From Ichthyophis bannanicus (taxonomy: Eukaryota > Chordata > Amphibia > Gymnophiona > Ichthyophiidae), in assembly GCA_033557465.1 (NCBI GenBank), contig CM066033.1, positions 382,609,289-382,673,288 of the forward strand: a DNA stretch of 64,000 bases, in the 5' to 3' direction. Under the pieces are notes generated by a model. That model saw nothing but the letters and a program-made list of their open reading frames with translations, did no database searches and was not told where the DNA came from. The stretch's first letter is position 1, and every line of letters begins with the position of its first letter. Below are positions 10,331 to 20,279 of this stretch, in pieces. Both the position numbers and the translations under genes were made by a program.

Positions 10331-10649
10331 GTTGCTGGGGTTATCTCACTCTAGACCTATTGGTCACCTCTTCCATTGCCAAGACGTCAATCTTTTTCAG
10401 TTGTCGAAAGGAACCAAACTCTCATGGCATAGACGCTTTTGTTCAGACCTGGCTCTCGAACCAGCTTCTCGACATCTTTCATCCTTGGCCGCTAACTGGC
10501 CATGTACTCCGTCAGAGTCACACTCCGGACAGGTAGTGCTGGTGGCCACGGATTGGCCTCTGCATTCATGGTATGCTGATCTCTTCTGCCTTCTGGAGGC
10601 ACCCCCTACCCCTCAATGTCCGGAGAGGTCTCCTGTTTCAGGAGCCGGT

Positions 10650-11756
10650 TCTCATGGATGACCCTGCTCCTTACTCGCTTATGGCTTGGCAATTGAACGG
10701 CGACATTTACATTGCAAAGGTGACTTGCTGCAAGTAGTGATCACTCTACTGCGACCTTGGTTGTCTTCTTCCTCACGTGCCTATGCTCAGATCTGGCATC
10801 TTTCTTTTCTTCTTGGTGTTCTAAGAGATCCCTCTCCCCTTGGCTAGTCTATATTCCAGATATTCTTTTCTTTTTTCAGGACATATTTGATAAGGGTCTC
10901 GCCCTTAATTCTTTAAAAGTGCATATTGCAGCCTTGACATGTTTTCAGGGGCCTTTCTATGGGCGGTCTCTTGCTTTTCATGTAGATGTTTCCTGTTTTC
11001 TGCAAGGCGTTCATTCCTTGAGGTCCTCTATTCATCCAATCATCCCTTGGGATCTGTCCTTAGTGCTTCACGTGTTCACCTGTGCCCTGTTTGAGCCTCT
11101 CCGTAGGGCCTCTCTCAAAGATTTGACTCTCAAAACTGTTTTTCTTATAGCAGTCACTTTGGCACGGCGCGTTTCGGAGCTCCAGGCACTTTCTTGCTGG
11201 GATCCTTTTTTGTCTTATTTTCCCTGGAGTGGGTTACCATTCGAACAGTGCCTTCTTTTCTGCTGCCTAAGGTCCTTTTGGATATTCATGTCAACCAATC
11301 GGTTGTGCTTCCTTTCGTTTTTAAGGAGCAGTCTTCGGGTGCAACCGAGTCCTTCACCTGTTGGATATTGTTAGGGCATTACACCGTTACCTTAAACTCA
11401 TTAATACGTTTTGTCTCTCCAATCACCTTTTTGTCCTGGCTTCTGGTCCAAGAAAAGGAGTGGCCACTTCCAAAGCGACCATTGCACGCTGGATCAAGCA
11501 GACCATTGAGTCAACTTATATTTTATTGAACAAACCTGTTCCCATAGATCTTCGGGCACATTCTATGCAGGCCCAGGTTACCTCCTGGGCAGAATGCTCA
11601 CAGGTAGCTCCGCTAGATATTCGCAGGGCTACCACCTGGTCCTCCCTCTCTACTTTTGCACATCACTATCGCTTGGATGTCCAAGCTCGTGAAGCAGCTT
11701 GCTTCGGAGCCTCTGTCTTGGCTGCAGCTGTTTCTTCCTGCCCTGGAGTGGTTTAG
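10650..11756 (+). pseudogene. DIRS-2 tyrosine recombinase remnant
   Basis: Two overlapping frames (10757-11374 and 11361-11756) cover most of a phage-integrase-type recombinase. Visible landmarks are the N-terminal 'DKGLALNSLKVHIAAL', the first catalytic Arg in ARRVSEL (near 11170), the second box at 11559-11570 and the nucleophile region HYRLDV (near 11668). In the second box HSTR of the other copies has become HSMQ, so the catalytic Arg is gone. DIRS elements use this enzyme, instead of a DDE integrase, to insert the circular DNA copy without target duplication. Confidence 0.8.
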
Positions 11757-11766
11757 CTATGATACT

Positions 11767-11867
11767 CCCCACTAGTCTGGACTGGTCTAGCAAGATGTAT
11801 TTGGAAGGAGAAATTTTACTTACCGATAATTTCCTTTCCTGGAATTCTGCTAGACCAGTCCAGGACC
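11767..11867. repeat. ICR of DIRS-2
   Basis: The right half (from about 11806) is the reverse complement of the DIRS-2 right end at 18681-18735 with a few mismatches. The left half should mirror the left end, which lies outside the window, and so predicts its sequence. Confidence 0.78.
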
Positions 11868-11987
11868 TGCCCCTCTAAACTGTTTAGTACGTCGCCTAGC
11901 TAAGATTCTCTTTACATATCTCTGACATTGCTGTACCTCACCATGTACATACTTCCTTGGCCTGTGGGTCCTGTTTCACATTGTTCT

Positions 11988-12032
11988 ATTTAATCCTCAT
12001 GTGGATGCGCCCGATCCACATGAGGATTAAAT
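11988..12032. repeat. Perfect 19-bp fold-back at the 5' edge of an L2 fragment
   Basis: ATTTAATCCTCATGTGGAT at 11988-12006 is the exact reverse complement of 12014-12032, with a 7-base spacer. The right arm reads as L2 coding sequence (PIHMRIKY), while the left arm is an inverted copy of it. This sits exactly at the junction of the 5'-truncated L2 with DIRS-2. Confidence 0.9.
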
Positions 12033-12478
12033 ACAAAGTCTCCGTAACCATATTCAAAACCATCCACCACCTCTCAGCGGAAATACTGTGCCCTCTTTTG
12101 CAACAGCCCCCCAACAAGAGAGCAAGAAGATCAACCAATCACAACCTCCTTTCAATTCCAAGTGCTTTCATCCACTCCAACTCTACACTACCAGCAGAGT
12201 CTTCTCCTTCTATGCGCCCACCATCTGGAACTCCTTCACCCCTGAAGTATGAGCACTCACAGACCTAGTTGAATTCTGTCGTAAACTAAAAAAAGTCCTT
12301 TTCCTGGAGCACTTTGAACCTGATGCTTAACTATCCAGCCACCCCATCATCGTCGCACTTTGCTATGTGTTATTTATTGTTACCTACATTCTATGTAAAG
12401 TTACTCGTTTTATCTGTTCCATGTACACCGCTGTGACTGGTAGATACAGCGGTATAAAAGTTGCTAAATAAATTTAGC
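12014..12478 (+). repeat. 5'-truncated L2-type LINE fragment
   Basis: The coding part (to about 12268) gives an RT C-terminal tail of the same type as the end of the intact L2 ORF at 26221-26500 (RIKYKVSVTIFKTIHHL). It is followed by a 3' UTR with the 'CTGTGACTGGTAGATACAGC' motif shared with 45770-45800 and a TAAA-type tail. DIRS-3 starts within or right after the tail. Confidence 0.75.
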
Positions 12479-12615
12479 TTCCTTAGCGTTCCTCCAGTTC
12501 AGTCCTCTACCTCTGGGTTGTCAATCTCCTCCTGCAGCTAGGAGACTGGTATGTCAGAATGATGACATCACTGGATATAGCCTGCTGCACTCCCACTTGC
12601 ATCCCAGTGTAACCA
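12479..12615. repeat. Left inverted terminal repeat of DIRS-3
   Basis: It is the reverse complement of 18310-18443 over about 130 bases (ends around the TAGAGGACTGAACTG motif, then the block with ATGATGTCA-like sequence). The exact first base (12479, TTCCTTAGCG) is set by the match with the left half of the ICR. Confidence 0.9.
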
Positions 12616-13559
12616 GTCTCCTTGCAGCAGGAGGTCTTGACGAGCCTTAGGGAGAGGCTCTCTGGAGGAATGGATAAGGAGCAGGGAGGATTTTAGGATA
12701 GTTAAGTGAATTAGAGTCAGTGCTAGGCAGTGTCCCTTTAAAAAAAAAAAAAAGCAGACAAAAACGTCAAACAGGAAGAAAGACTTCTTGATCCCTGCCT
12801 CTGCCGGTGCTGGGGTTTTCTTCCTGGGGGGGTTCTGGCTCAGGACTTCGAGTCCCCCCCCCCCCCCTGCTTGGCCCAGAAGTCTCACCTCCCTGACTTT
12901 ACGGGGGTGAGCCCTTCTTGACGGTGTGCCTCCCGGAGCTGCAGTTCCTGTGCTCTGAGGCGGATCTGGTGGCTGTACCTCACGTCAGGTGCTTTCAGGG
13001 CCCGGGGTTCCAGACGCTGTCGGCAGCGCTTTGAGGAGGGGCAGACCGGACCGGTAAGTGCTTCACTGGCGTCCGGCTGCTCTTGTCGTCCAGGCTGCGC
13101 TGCTTCGGTTGTGCAGGGACGCCTTGGTGCTTTTGGCGCCCTTTTTCCTTCGCGGCTTGCATTCGCGGCGGCCATTTTCTGAGCCGCGATGCAGCCGCGT
13201 GGCAGCTAATCGTCACCCGTTTTCTGGTCGGGGCACTGCTGCAGTTCTTTTTCTTTGATTTCTTTTTTTCCTTTTTGGTTTTTGCTTTGATTTCTTTCTG
13301 GTGGGCCTTATTTCCTTTCGGTGTCACTTCAGTCTCTTCAGTCAGCCCTGCGTGTTCAAGGGGTGGGGAGCTGCGGGGCCTTCACTTTCTTTGGGTGCTA
13401 GTTCATTACAATATAATTTAAAAGGTTAAGAAACAGAAAAAAAAAATTTTGCAATTACATAAGATACATATATCAAGTAGCATACGGCCCTGCCACAGCC
13501 TACCCAGTCTCGGGGCGCACGCTGGCATAAGCCCCTGGGGACGTTTGGATTTCTTCCTT
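12616..13559 (+). other. DIRS-3 5' untranslated region
   Basis: This stretch lies between the left repeat and Gag. It contains an A run (12741-12754), a C run (near 12856), a GC-rich portion (12900-13250) and an AT-rich island (about 13400-13485) out of keeping with its surroundings, perhaps a small separate insertion. I see no convincing gene; short ORFs here have no recognisable product. Confidence 0.5.
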
Positions 13560-15042
13560 ATGGCTACCCGGCCTCAGTGCCTCGTGTGTGGCACTAGGAG
13601 AGGCACGGTCGCTGACACCAGAGTGTGCAGGGGCTGTGCGGCCCTGTCTTCAGCGGTGGAACTTCAGATGGAAGCCCATGAGTCTCTGGAGGCGCAGGGT
13701 GCGCCAGCGGGGGCGAGCGCTGCTTCCCCGCGGATCTCGGCGCAAGAGCCCGATCTGGAGGCGCTGCCGGGGCCCTCCGGTGAACCCTTACCCCCTCAGA
13801 CTTCCGGGCTCAGTGGCTTCAGCCCTGAGTTTGTCCTGCTTATGCATCAGGCTTTTTGCCTGCGGCAGCAGGGCAAAAGGCTGCGCTCGGCGTCTCCAGC
13901 GTCCCAGCCTCCGCAGTTGCTGGCAGAAGGGGTGGCGGGCGCAGATTCGCCGGCACTGAAGCGAGCGAGGCTTGCGGACCCGGTGGAGGGCACCTGGCTG
14001 GAAGCCCCGGATCCGGAATGGGATCCTGAAGAGGGATCGCAGGACCTGGAGGAAGGTGAGATCCCGGAGCCCGAGGATCAAGCGAAAATCATTCGGGTGT
14101 TCCGCAGAGAGGAGTTGGCTGCTTTGATTTCCGAGACTTTGCAGATGTTGCACCTGGCTCCGCCAGCGGCGGTAGAGGACGACGTGGAGGATCCTGTCAT
14201 CCAAGCGGTTCGTCACTCAGGTGGTGTTTCCGGTGCACCGGGTGGTCGAGAAAATGATTCAGGACGAATGGGATAAGCCGGAAGCGGGGCTCCGGGGCAT
14301 TCGAACTCTGAACCGGTTATATCCTTTGGCGGATTCTGCTAAAGACTGATTCCGGGCCCCGCGAATCGACGCTGTAGTATCGGCTGTTACGAAAAAGACC
14401 ACCATTCCCATTGAGGGAAGTGCGGCTTTGAAGGATGCCCAGGACCGTAAAGTTGACGGTCTGCTCAAGCAGGCTTTTGAAGCGGATTCCCTTTCGCTTC
14501 AGGCCTCCATCTGCGGAGCCTGGGTTGCCAGAGCGTGTTTGCGCTGGGCCCAACGGCTGCGCCATTCCCCGCACGTTGATCTCGAGGAGGTGAAGGAGCT
14601 GGATCGCTTGGAGACCGGTGCGGCCTACCTTGCAGATGTGCATTACGATTTAATTCAGGCGCTGGCCAACAGCACGGGGTCGGTGGTGGCTGCCCGTCGA
14701 TCCTTGTGGCTGCGTAATTGGGCCGCGGATGGCCCTTCTAAATCCCGCCTCAGTAAGCTTCCCTTTAAGGGCGGTTTACTGTTTGGAGAGGATTTGGATA
14801 AGTTGGTGAAGGACCTGGGTGAGTCTAAAGCGGGTCGACTGCCCGAGGACAAACCAAAGCAGACCAAGTCTGGCCAGAGCGTACGGGGTCAGTTTCGGGA
14901 TTTCAGAAGATTCCGTTCGACGCGTCCTGGGGCCTTCCAGAGAGGGCGGTTTCCCTCTAGGGGCCAGGGCTTTCGGGGGTTTCGGGGAGCGACTAGAGGC
15001 TTCTCTTCCATACCGGCATCTACTTCCCGTAAGACCCAATGA
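13560..15042 (+). pseudogene. DIRS-3 Gag-like protein (frameshifted)
   Basis: The frame starts at ATG 13560 with a Cys cluster (CLVCG...CRGC, residues about 7-27) that probably binds zinc. It is followed by a Pro/Ser-rich and acidic segment, the conserved IIRVFRREELAALI motif (about 14090) and, after a frameshift near 14215, a conserved core (LRGIRTLNRLYPL, TTIPIEGSAALKD, YLADVHYDLI, LRNWAADGPSKS). The C-terminus is Arg/Gly-rich with RGRF and FRGFRG repeats, resembling an RGG RNA-binding tail. It ends in TGA at 15040-15042, inside the overlapping Pol frame. A further stop lies at 14347. The role as structural nucleic-acid-binding protein is inferred from position. Confidence 0.8.
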
Positions 15043-15702
15043 GGCGAGGCGGGTCCCGGCGGTGGAGCCTCCCATTGGCGGTCGGCTTCGGGAGTTCCTT
15101 CCCGCCTGGACCCACATCACCTCAGACCAGTGGGTGTTGGAAATCATTCAACACGGCTACGCGCTGGAGCTGGCCCGGCCCGGCCCGTGCGGGACTCCTT
15201 TGTCATGTCGCCTTGCCGGGGTCCCACGAAGACGGCGGCGGTTCGCGAAACCCTGCACAGGCTCATTCGCTTGGGAGCCGTAGTGGAAGTTCCCAAGGCC
15301 GATTGCGGCATGGGTCGCTACTCCATTTATTTCGTGGTGCCCAAAAAGGGCGGACAATTGCGACCCATCCTCGATCTGAAAGGGGTGAACCGGTGCTTAC
15401 GGGTGCCGCACTTTCGGATGGAAACGTTGCTGTCGATCATCGTAACCGTGTGACGCGGAGAATTCTTGACGTCTCTAGACCTGTCGGAGGCGTACTTGCA
15501 CATTCCCATCCGCGAAGTTCACCAGCGCTTCCTGCGGTTCGCCCTCACCTGGGGTCACTACCAGTTTCAGGCCTTGCCATTCGGCCTGGCGACGGTGCCG
15601 CGGACCTTCACCAAAATTATGGTGGTGGTAGCGGTGGCGTTGCGCAAAGAAGGTATTCTGGTTCACCCTTACCTAGACGATTGGTTGATTCGAGCCAAGT
15701 AA
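14819..15702 (+). pseudogene. DIRS-3 reverse transcriptase, N-terminal and palm part
   Basis: The Pol frame is open from 14819, in +1 relative to Gag, and passes the Gag stop at 15040. Family homology begins around 15043 (EARRVPAVEPPIGGRLREF). It continues with FVVPKKGG (15333), ILDLKGVNRCLRVPHFRMETL, SLDLSEAYLHIPI, ALPFGLATVPRTFTK and the intact catalytic YLDDWLI at 15670-15690. A frame slip occurs within repeated GGCCC units near 15180. In-frame stops are present at 15451-15453 (consistent with a CGA to TGA change) and 15700-15702. Repair-free translation is therefore impossible and this copy is inactive. Confidence 0.88.
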
Positions 15703-16914
15703 GCGGAGGAAAGTCTCCGGGTGACGGACAGGGTGGTACAGTTTTTGCAAGAGCTGGGTTGGGTGGTCAACCCGGCCAAGAGCCGTTTGCAGCCCACTCA
15801 GGTCCTCGAATACCTGGGAGTCCGATTCGATACGTGCAAGGGGCAAGTGTTCCTGCCGCGCAAACGAGCCGAGGGTTTGCGGGCTCTGGTGCGACAGTTC
15901 CTGTCTGTGTCGGCGCCGGATTATCTCCGGGTGCTGGGCACCATGGCGGCAACGCTGGAGGCGGTGCCTTGGGCCAGGTTTCATATGCGTCCTCTCCAGA
16001 GAGCACTGCTCCGTCGTTGGTCGCATCAGAAACATTCGTTGAGTGCGCGTCTCCCTTGCCCGGGCACAGTTCAGCAGTCCCTTCGTTGGTGGCTTCGCCC
16101 CTTGTCGATGGCGAGAGGCTTGCCGCTGGAACAGCCAGAATGGATGCCGTTACTGACGGATGCCAGTCTGGTGGGCTGGGGAGCCCACTGCGGGAGTCAG
16201 TTTGCGCAGGGGTCTCCCCTGGAAGCCTCGTGGGCGATCAATCGCTTGGAGCTTCGAGCGGTGTTCCAGGCCCTTCAGGCGTTCGAGGGCTTGGTGCGCG
16301 TTCAGCCCGTGCGAGTTCTCTCCGACAACTCGGCGACAGTGGCGTACATCAACCACCAGGGCGGCACCAGGAGGCAGATGGCGATGGAGGCAGAGGCCGA
16401 CATGCTGTTCGCGTGGGTAGAGCTTCGCTTGTCCGCGATTTCGGCAACGCACATTGCCGGCAAAGACAATGTCACCGCGGACTTCCTCAGCAGAGTGCAC
16501 GTGGATGCAGGGGAGTGGGAGCTGCATCCCGTGGTTTTCCGCCAGATCATCGGGCACTGGGGGACTCCGGTCATGGATCTCATGGCGACCTTTCAGTCGG
16601 CCAAAGTCGGCCGTTTCTTCAGCAGACGGCGGGAAATGATGTCGGAGGGCATCGACGCCTTGCTTCGTCGATGGCCGTTGGACGGCCTCCTCTGTGTCTT
16701 TCCGCCCTGGGCGCTGATAGGCCGGGTGGTTCAGAAGATCGGGGTGCATGCGGGGAAGGTGCTGTTGGTGGCACCCGATTGGCCGAGGCGTCCCTGGTAC
16801 GCGGACCTGATACGTCTCTTGGACGGGACAGCCTTGGCGGCTGCCGGCAAGGTCGGATCTGTTGTTCCAAGGGCCCCTTTTCATGCCTCAAGTGGATCGG
16901 TTCTCGCTTATGGT
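15703..16914 (+). CDS. DIRS-3 RT thumb, RNase H and methyltransferase-position region
   Basis: This open segment continues Pol: RT thumb and connection (15721-16120), then RNase H beginning LTDASLVGWGAHC (catalytic Asp at 16159-16161), NRLELRAVFQAL (Glu), VLSDNSATVAYIN (Asp) and HIAGKDNVTADFLS. RNase H removes the RNA template after cDNA synthesis. The next region (VMDLMAT..., FPPWALIGRV, APDWPRRPWYADL) lies where DIRS elements carry a Dam-like methyltransferase domain, but I see no clear catalytic motif and leave its activity open. In this copy an extra base near 16833 fuses Pol in frame to the recombinase; other copies keep them in separate, overlapping frames. Confidence 0.82.
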
Positions 16915-18057
16915 ATGGCCCTTGACAGGGCTAAACTCCTGAGAAAAGGCTACTCGTCGGCGGTGGTGGCAACCTTGCTGCGGGCACGCAAGCATTCGAC
17001 CTCTTTGGCGTATGTGCGGGTCTGGCGTGTTTTTGAGGATTGGTGTTCGCGACGTCGGGTTTGGCCAGGCTCGGCTTCGATCCCTTTGGTTTTGGAGTTT
17101 CTGCAGAACGGGTTTGACAAAGGTCTTGCTGCCAGTTCCTTGCGCGTCCAGTTGGCAGCCCTTTCTTGTTATCGGGTCAAGATCAATGGCGTGTCGTTGG
17201 GGGTTCATCCTGACATAGGTCGTTTTCTGAAGGCGGTTGCTCGGCTACGCCCGGCGCGCAGGGTGTGCGTTCCCCCGTGGGATCTGAATCTCGTGCTCAC
17301 GGCTCTAGCCGAGCCCCCCTTTGAGCCCTTGCGTTGTGCGTCCGTGAAAGATTTGACGCTCAAGACGGTGTTCCTGGTGGCGATTTGTTCCGCGCGGAGA
17401 GTTTCAGAACTGCAGGCGTTGTCGTGCCGTGAACCCTTCCTGTCCTTCTCTAGCGAAAGAGTGGTCTTGCGTCAGGTCCCGTCCTTTCTGCCTAAGGTGG
17501 TGTCTCCCTTTCATGTGAACCAGGCAGTTTGTTTGCACGTTCTGGGGTCTTTGCGGGGCAGCGACTCGGATCGCGGTCTTCAGCGTCTCGACGTGAAGAG
17601 AGCTTTGCGTCAGTATTTGCGGGTCACCGAGACCTTCCGCAAGTCTGAGCAGTTGTTTGTTCTTTTCGGCGGAGTTCGCAGGGGCCAAGCGGCGGCTAAG
17701 GCATCCATCGCCCGCTGGCTTAAAGAGGCGATTGCGTCCGCTTATTTACTTCAGGGTCGTGTGGTGCCTATGGGGCTGAGAGCGCATTCCACCAGGGCGC
17801 AGGCGTCCTCTTGGGCAGAGCATAGTTTGGTCCCCCCGGGTGACATTTGTAGGGCGGCGACTTGGTCGTCTCTGCATACGTTCAGCAAACATTACCGACT
17901 GGATGTTGCTGTGGCTTCGGATGTTCGTTTCGGTGCGGCTGTCTTGTCTGCCGGCTGGAAGGGGTCCCTCCCATTGATTACTGCTCTGGTACTTCCCAGA
18001 GGTAGAGGACTGAACTGGAGGAACGCTAAGGAAATGATAATTACACTTACCTGGTAA
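16915..18057 (+). CDS. DIRS-3 tyrosine recombinase
   Basis: About 380 residues from the conserved GMAL methionine at 16915. An N-terminal core-binding (SAM-like) domain shows TSLAYVRVWRVFEDWC and SSLRVQLAALSCY. The catalytic domain has ARRVSELQAL (Arg I, near 17395), the second box HSTRAQ with Arg II at 17794-17796, and the nucleophile Tyr in HYRLDV at 17893-17895. Family knowledge: the recombinase integrates the circular DNA copy, giving no target duplication. The reading frame is uninterrupted and joined upstream to Pol by an indel. The last 20 or so codons run into the ICR and are unlikely to be ancestral. Confidence 0.88.
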   Translation: MALDRAKLLRKGYSSAVVATLLRARKHSTSLAYVRVWRVFEDWCSRRRVWPGSASIPLVLEFLQNGFDKGLAASSLRVQLAALSCYRVKINGVSLGVHPDIGRFLKAVARLRPARRVCVPPWDLNLVLTALAEPPFEPLRCASVKDLTLKTVFLVAICSARRVSELQALSCREPFLSFSSERVVLRQVPSFLPKVVSPFHVNQAVCLHVLGSLRGSDSDRGLQRLDVKRALRQYLRVTETFRKSEQLFVLFGGVRRGQAAAKASIARWLKEAIASAYLLQGRVVPMGLRAHSTRAQASSWAEHSLVPPGDICRAATWSSLHTFSKHYRLDVAVASDVRFGAAVLSAGWKGSLPLITALVLPRGRGLNWRNAKEMIITLTW

Positions 18058-18092
18058 TTGTAGTTCCTTTAGTGATGACAGTTCAGTCCTCC
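17996..18092. repeat. ICR of DIRS-3
   Basis: The left half (17996-18033) is an exact reverse complement of the first 36-38 bases of the element (12479-12516). The right half (about 18032-18092) is the reverse complement of the last 60 bases (18415-18474) with two mismatches. The two halves meet exactly where a circle would join the right and left ends. Confidence 0.95.
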
Positions 18093-18309
18093 TTCCCGCC
18101 CGGATGTTTCTAGGAGGTTCCCGGTTTGGTGACGAGCAGAAGAGTGTTACAGGTGAGTCTGGATTCATTCAGTTCCTTTGTTTGTACCCTTCTCGATGGC
18201 GGGGCAGGTGGTAAGAAGGCCTGGTCGGAAGGGGTGGATTACTTATAGTACAGATGTTATTCTGTTTCGCTACTTATTTGTTGCTCCTTTGAGTCTGCTT
18301 TGTTATAGT

Positions 18310-18474
18310 TCACACTGGGATGCAAGTGGGAGTGCAGCAGGCTATATCTAGTGATGTCATCATTCTGACATACCAGTCTCCTAGCTGCAGGAGGAGATTG
18401 ACAACCCAGAGGTAGAGGACTGAACTGTCGTCACTAAAGGAACTGCAATTACCAGGTAAGTGTAATTATCATTT
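18310..18474. repeat. Right inverted terminal repeat of DIRS-3 with outward splice-donor motif
   Basis: This is the inverted copy of 12479-12615 plus an extra terminal stretch of about 30 bases absent from the left end. That extension contains CAG|GTAAGT (GT at 18456), a consensus 5' splice site reading out of the element. Confidence 0.9.
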
Positions 18475-18736
18475 GTTGTTTATAAGAGTTATTTGTTGTT
18501 TAACTCGTTTTTGGTCTGGTTTTGTGCTTCCTTGGCTGTTTGAACTTCTCCTGTTTGTTATGATTATACTGAAGCTCCCCTTAGGGATGGGTTTTTATAA
18601 CAAGGGTAATGTCGCAAAGCTTCGGGAATTTTTCTCTTGTCTCACCATCTGCTGGCAGGAGGACCTAACCCACTAATCTGGACTGGTCTAGCAGGATTCC
18701 AAGAAAGGAAATTATCGGTAAGTAAAAATTCTCCTT
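18475..18736. repeat. Right end of DIRS-2
   Basis: Sequence resumes after DIRS-3 and ends in a repeat matching the reverse complement of the DIRS-2 ICR (18681-18735). TCG|GTAAGT near the end (GT at 18718) is a splice-donor-like motif as in the other DIRS families. Flanking intron begins at about 18737. Confidence 0.75.
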
Positions 18737-19770
18737 GGTCGGGGTCTAATTGTGTTTTGCCTGTGAGACTGAGACCAAGGAGTTTCTATGTAGGATCTGT
18801 AGTAATCTTGCTTGTTCGGTTTTCCAAGTAGGAAAAGGATGTTCTAAGGCCAACTACAATATTTGTGGTGCTGCTCTTTTCTGGGTAGGCTCCTTATTGC
18901 ATTAATTTTAGAAGCTGGTTTCATTATGGTATAGTAGATTTGCATTATAGGTCTTCAGTGACTTTTGTAGGGTTTTGTATTAGTTGACAATCTGCCTGAT
19001 ACTGGAGAGGCTCTTAATGAGTTGACTCCAGAATCAGGATTTTTTTTCCTTGTATGTTGGACTCTATGGTGAAATGTCCTAGTTCTGCTCTGCACCTACT
19101 GTTGGAGGAGGGGTTTCATTGGATGCTAAGTAGATCTTCAAAAAGAAAAAGAAAGAACCATAACACAGTTTCTAATACCAAAATAAAATTAATTATAATT
19201 TATTTTGGTGTTAGAAACTGCACCGTGGTTCTTTTTTTCTTCCTCTTCCTTGGTGTGAGAGCACCTTACATCTCTCTTGTTTTTTGCAGAATATATATTT
19301 ACAGGTGTCAGTAGTTTTTTAATCTTAGAGTGCCAGGCTGAATAACTAAACAGCTATAATTTTGCTGCATTTTAATTAGGTTGCTTTCCCTTTCTTTGGC
19401 AAAGCCAATAATTGAGAGCCTCTGCACCCTCTGAGTATCTTGGGGCATCAGCTCATCCCTCGCCTGTTTGTTATACTGGCTTTCTATTCATCTAGTATTT
19501 TTTTTAAAAAAATGATAACCATAATGAATATGCAAGTATCTTGCCCCACCCTTTGCCCTCCCCAAATGAAGCAGTCAAACTATGCCCATAGGTGGAGTGC
19601 AACCTAAAATGTTAGATAAACAGAGCTGTAAAGGGTAAGGGCTTGGTGATATGTCCTTAGCTGAGTTATCTGGTAAGTCTAAACATTGATCAGGTGATTA
19701 GTTCCAAAATGGTTTCCTGCAGATTCTTAGTATTGGTATTCGGTTGATAATTTTTTCCTTTGCTCTTTAG
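18737..19770 (+). other. NVL: NVL intron, mostly unique sequence
   Basis: AT-rich DNA with no ORF of note and no repeat family I recognise, apart from the hairpin at 19145-19240. It ends with a good polypyrimidine tract and AG (19751-19770) just before the NVL exon. No branch point was assigned. Confidence 0.6.
19145..19240. repeat. Imperfect ~45-bp-arm palindrome (hairpin) in the intron
   Basis: The left arm (about 19145-19190) and the right arm (about 19193-19240) are inverted copies with a few mismatches, with almost no loop. They share blocks such as GTTTCTAA(T/C)ACCAAAATAAA. The arms are bounded by A-rich and T-rich tracts. It could be a small palindromic MITE or a local snap-back duplication, and a transcript would fold into a long hairpin. 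Confidence 0.8.
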
Positions 19771-19897
19771 AATTCTGTAGACTGCTCTAATTTGGCAAAT
19801 GAAAGGAAAAATAAGTCCAAGCTTAGGAAAGGAAAGAGGAGAAAAGAACCTGAAGATGTGGACAGAGAGGTTGAATCATCTCTGCTGAACAAGAGAG
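19771..19897 (+). CDS. NVL: NVL exon (basic region before the first AAA domain)
   Basis: A 127-base exon bounded by TTTAG at the acceptor and AGAG|GTGAGA at the donor, open in frame 1 and ending with one extra base. It encodes a Lys/Arg-rich stretch (ERKNKSKLRKGKRRKEPEDV) followed by an acidic VDREVESSLL segment. This matches the part of vertebrate NVL between its N-terminal domain and the first AAA module, which in human reads as a similar basic cluster then a DGEIEAVL-like segment. The basic cluster corresponds to the nuclear/nucleolar targeting region. NVL is a type II AAA ATPase of the nucleolus that acts in 60S ribosomal subunit maturation with the MTR4-exosome machinery. Spliced to 55691-55767 it keeps frame exactly, which is the strongest support. 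Confidence 0.9.
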
Positions 19898-20279
19898 GTG
19901 AGAATTCCTGTCTTTTCTCAACTTTTACCTGTTAAGATGGACTAAGATATCAGAATCTTGCCATAATCCCTTTGGGAAACATTTTGGGTTGGGGAAATTT
20001 TAGGAAAATACTGTATCGTATCAGGAGACATTGAAATGTTTCCTGTTTTCCTGAATGTAATTCCTTCAGTGTTTGCTCATTAAAACCCTACCTATAGAAT
20101 GGGTAGAGATTTTAAGTACTGTCATGGGTTGGGATGTTTTGGCCTGTTAATATCATTTGTATAGTGTCAGTTTCCATTGCACCTTTCCTGAAGATAATGG
20201 GGAGAAGTGGAAGTATTGCACAGAGACTCTGGTCTCAGCCTTTTGTCCCAGTTACACATGGGGAGTTAGCGCAATACGT

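Larger units (their letters stand above)
12479..18474 (+). mobile_element. DIRS-3, family C, complete ends
   Basis: A 6.0 kb DIRS retrotransposon with both ends identified through its ICR. It has a left inverted repeat (12479-12615), a GC-rich 5' region with a C run near 12856, Gag (13560-15042), Pol, tyrosine recombinase, ICR (17996-18092) and right inverted repeat (18310-18474). The coding part is GC- and CpG-rich compared with the flanking intron. Defects are few: a frameshift in Gag near 14215, a stop at 14347, a slip in a GGCCC repeat near 15180, and two stops in RT (15451, 15700). The catalytic residues of RT, RNase H and recombinase are all intact. Confidence 0.9.
6718..18736 (+). mobile_element. 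DIRS-2, family B (outer element, left end not in window)
   Basis: The visible body runs 6718-11987 and its right end resumes at 18475-18736. Between them lie an L2 fragment and the whole of DIRS-3. Order of parts: Gag remnant, reverse transcriptase, RNase H, tyrosine recombinase, ICR (11767-11867) and right terminal repeat. The right half of the ICR is the reverse complement of 18681-18735. The left half has no partner in the window, which fits a left end upstream of position 1, separated by the DIRS-1 insertion. All ORFs are broken, so this is the oldest element of this cluster. Confidence 0.8.

Noticed and set aside
15039..16925. 628-codon open frame on the + strand
   Set aside because: It lies out of frame with the RT and RNase H homology of DIRS-3. 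The GC-rich sequence has few stops, and the product has no domain and is rich in Gly, Ser, Arg. The true Pol reading is in the neighbouring frames.
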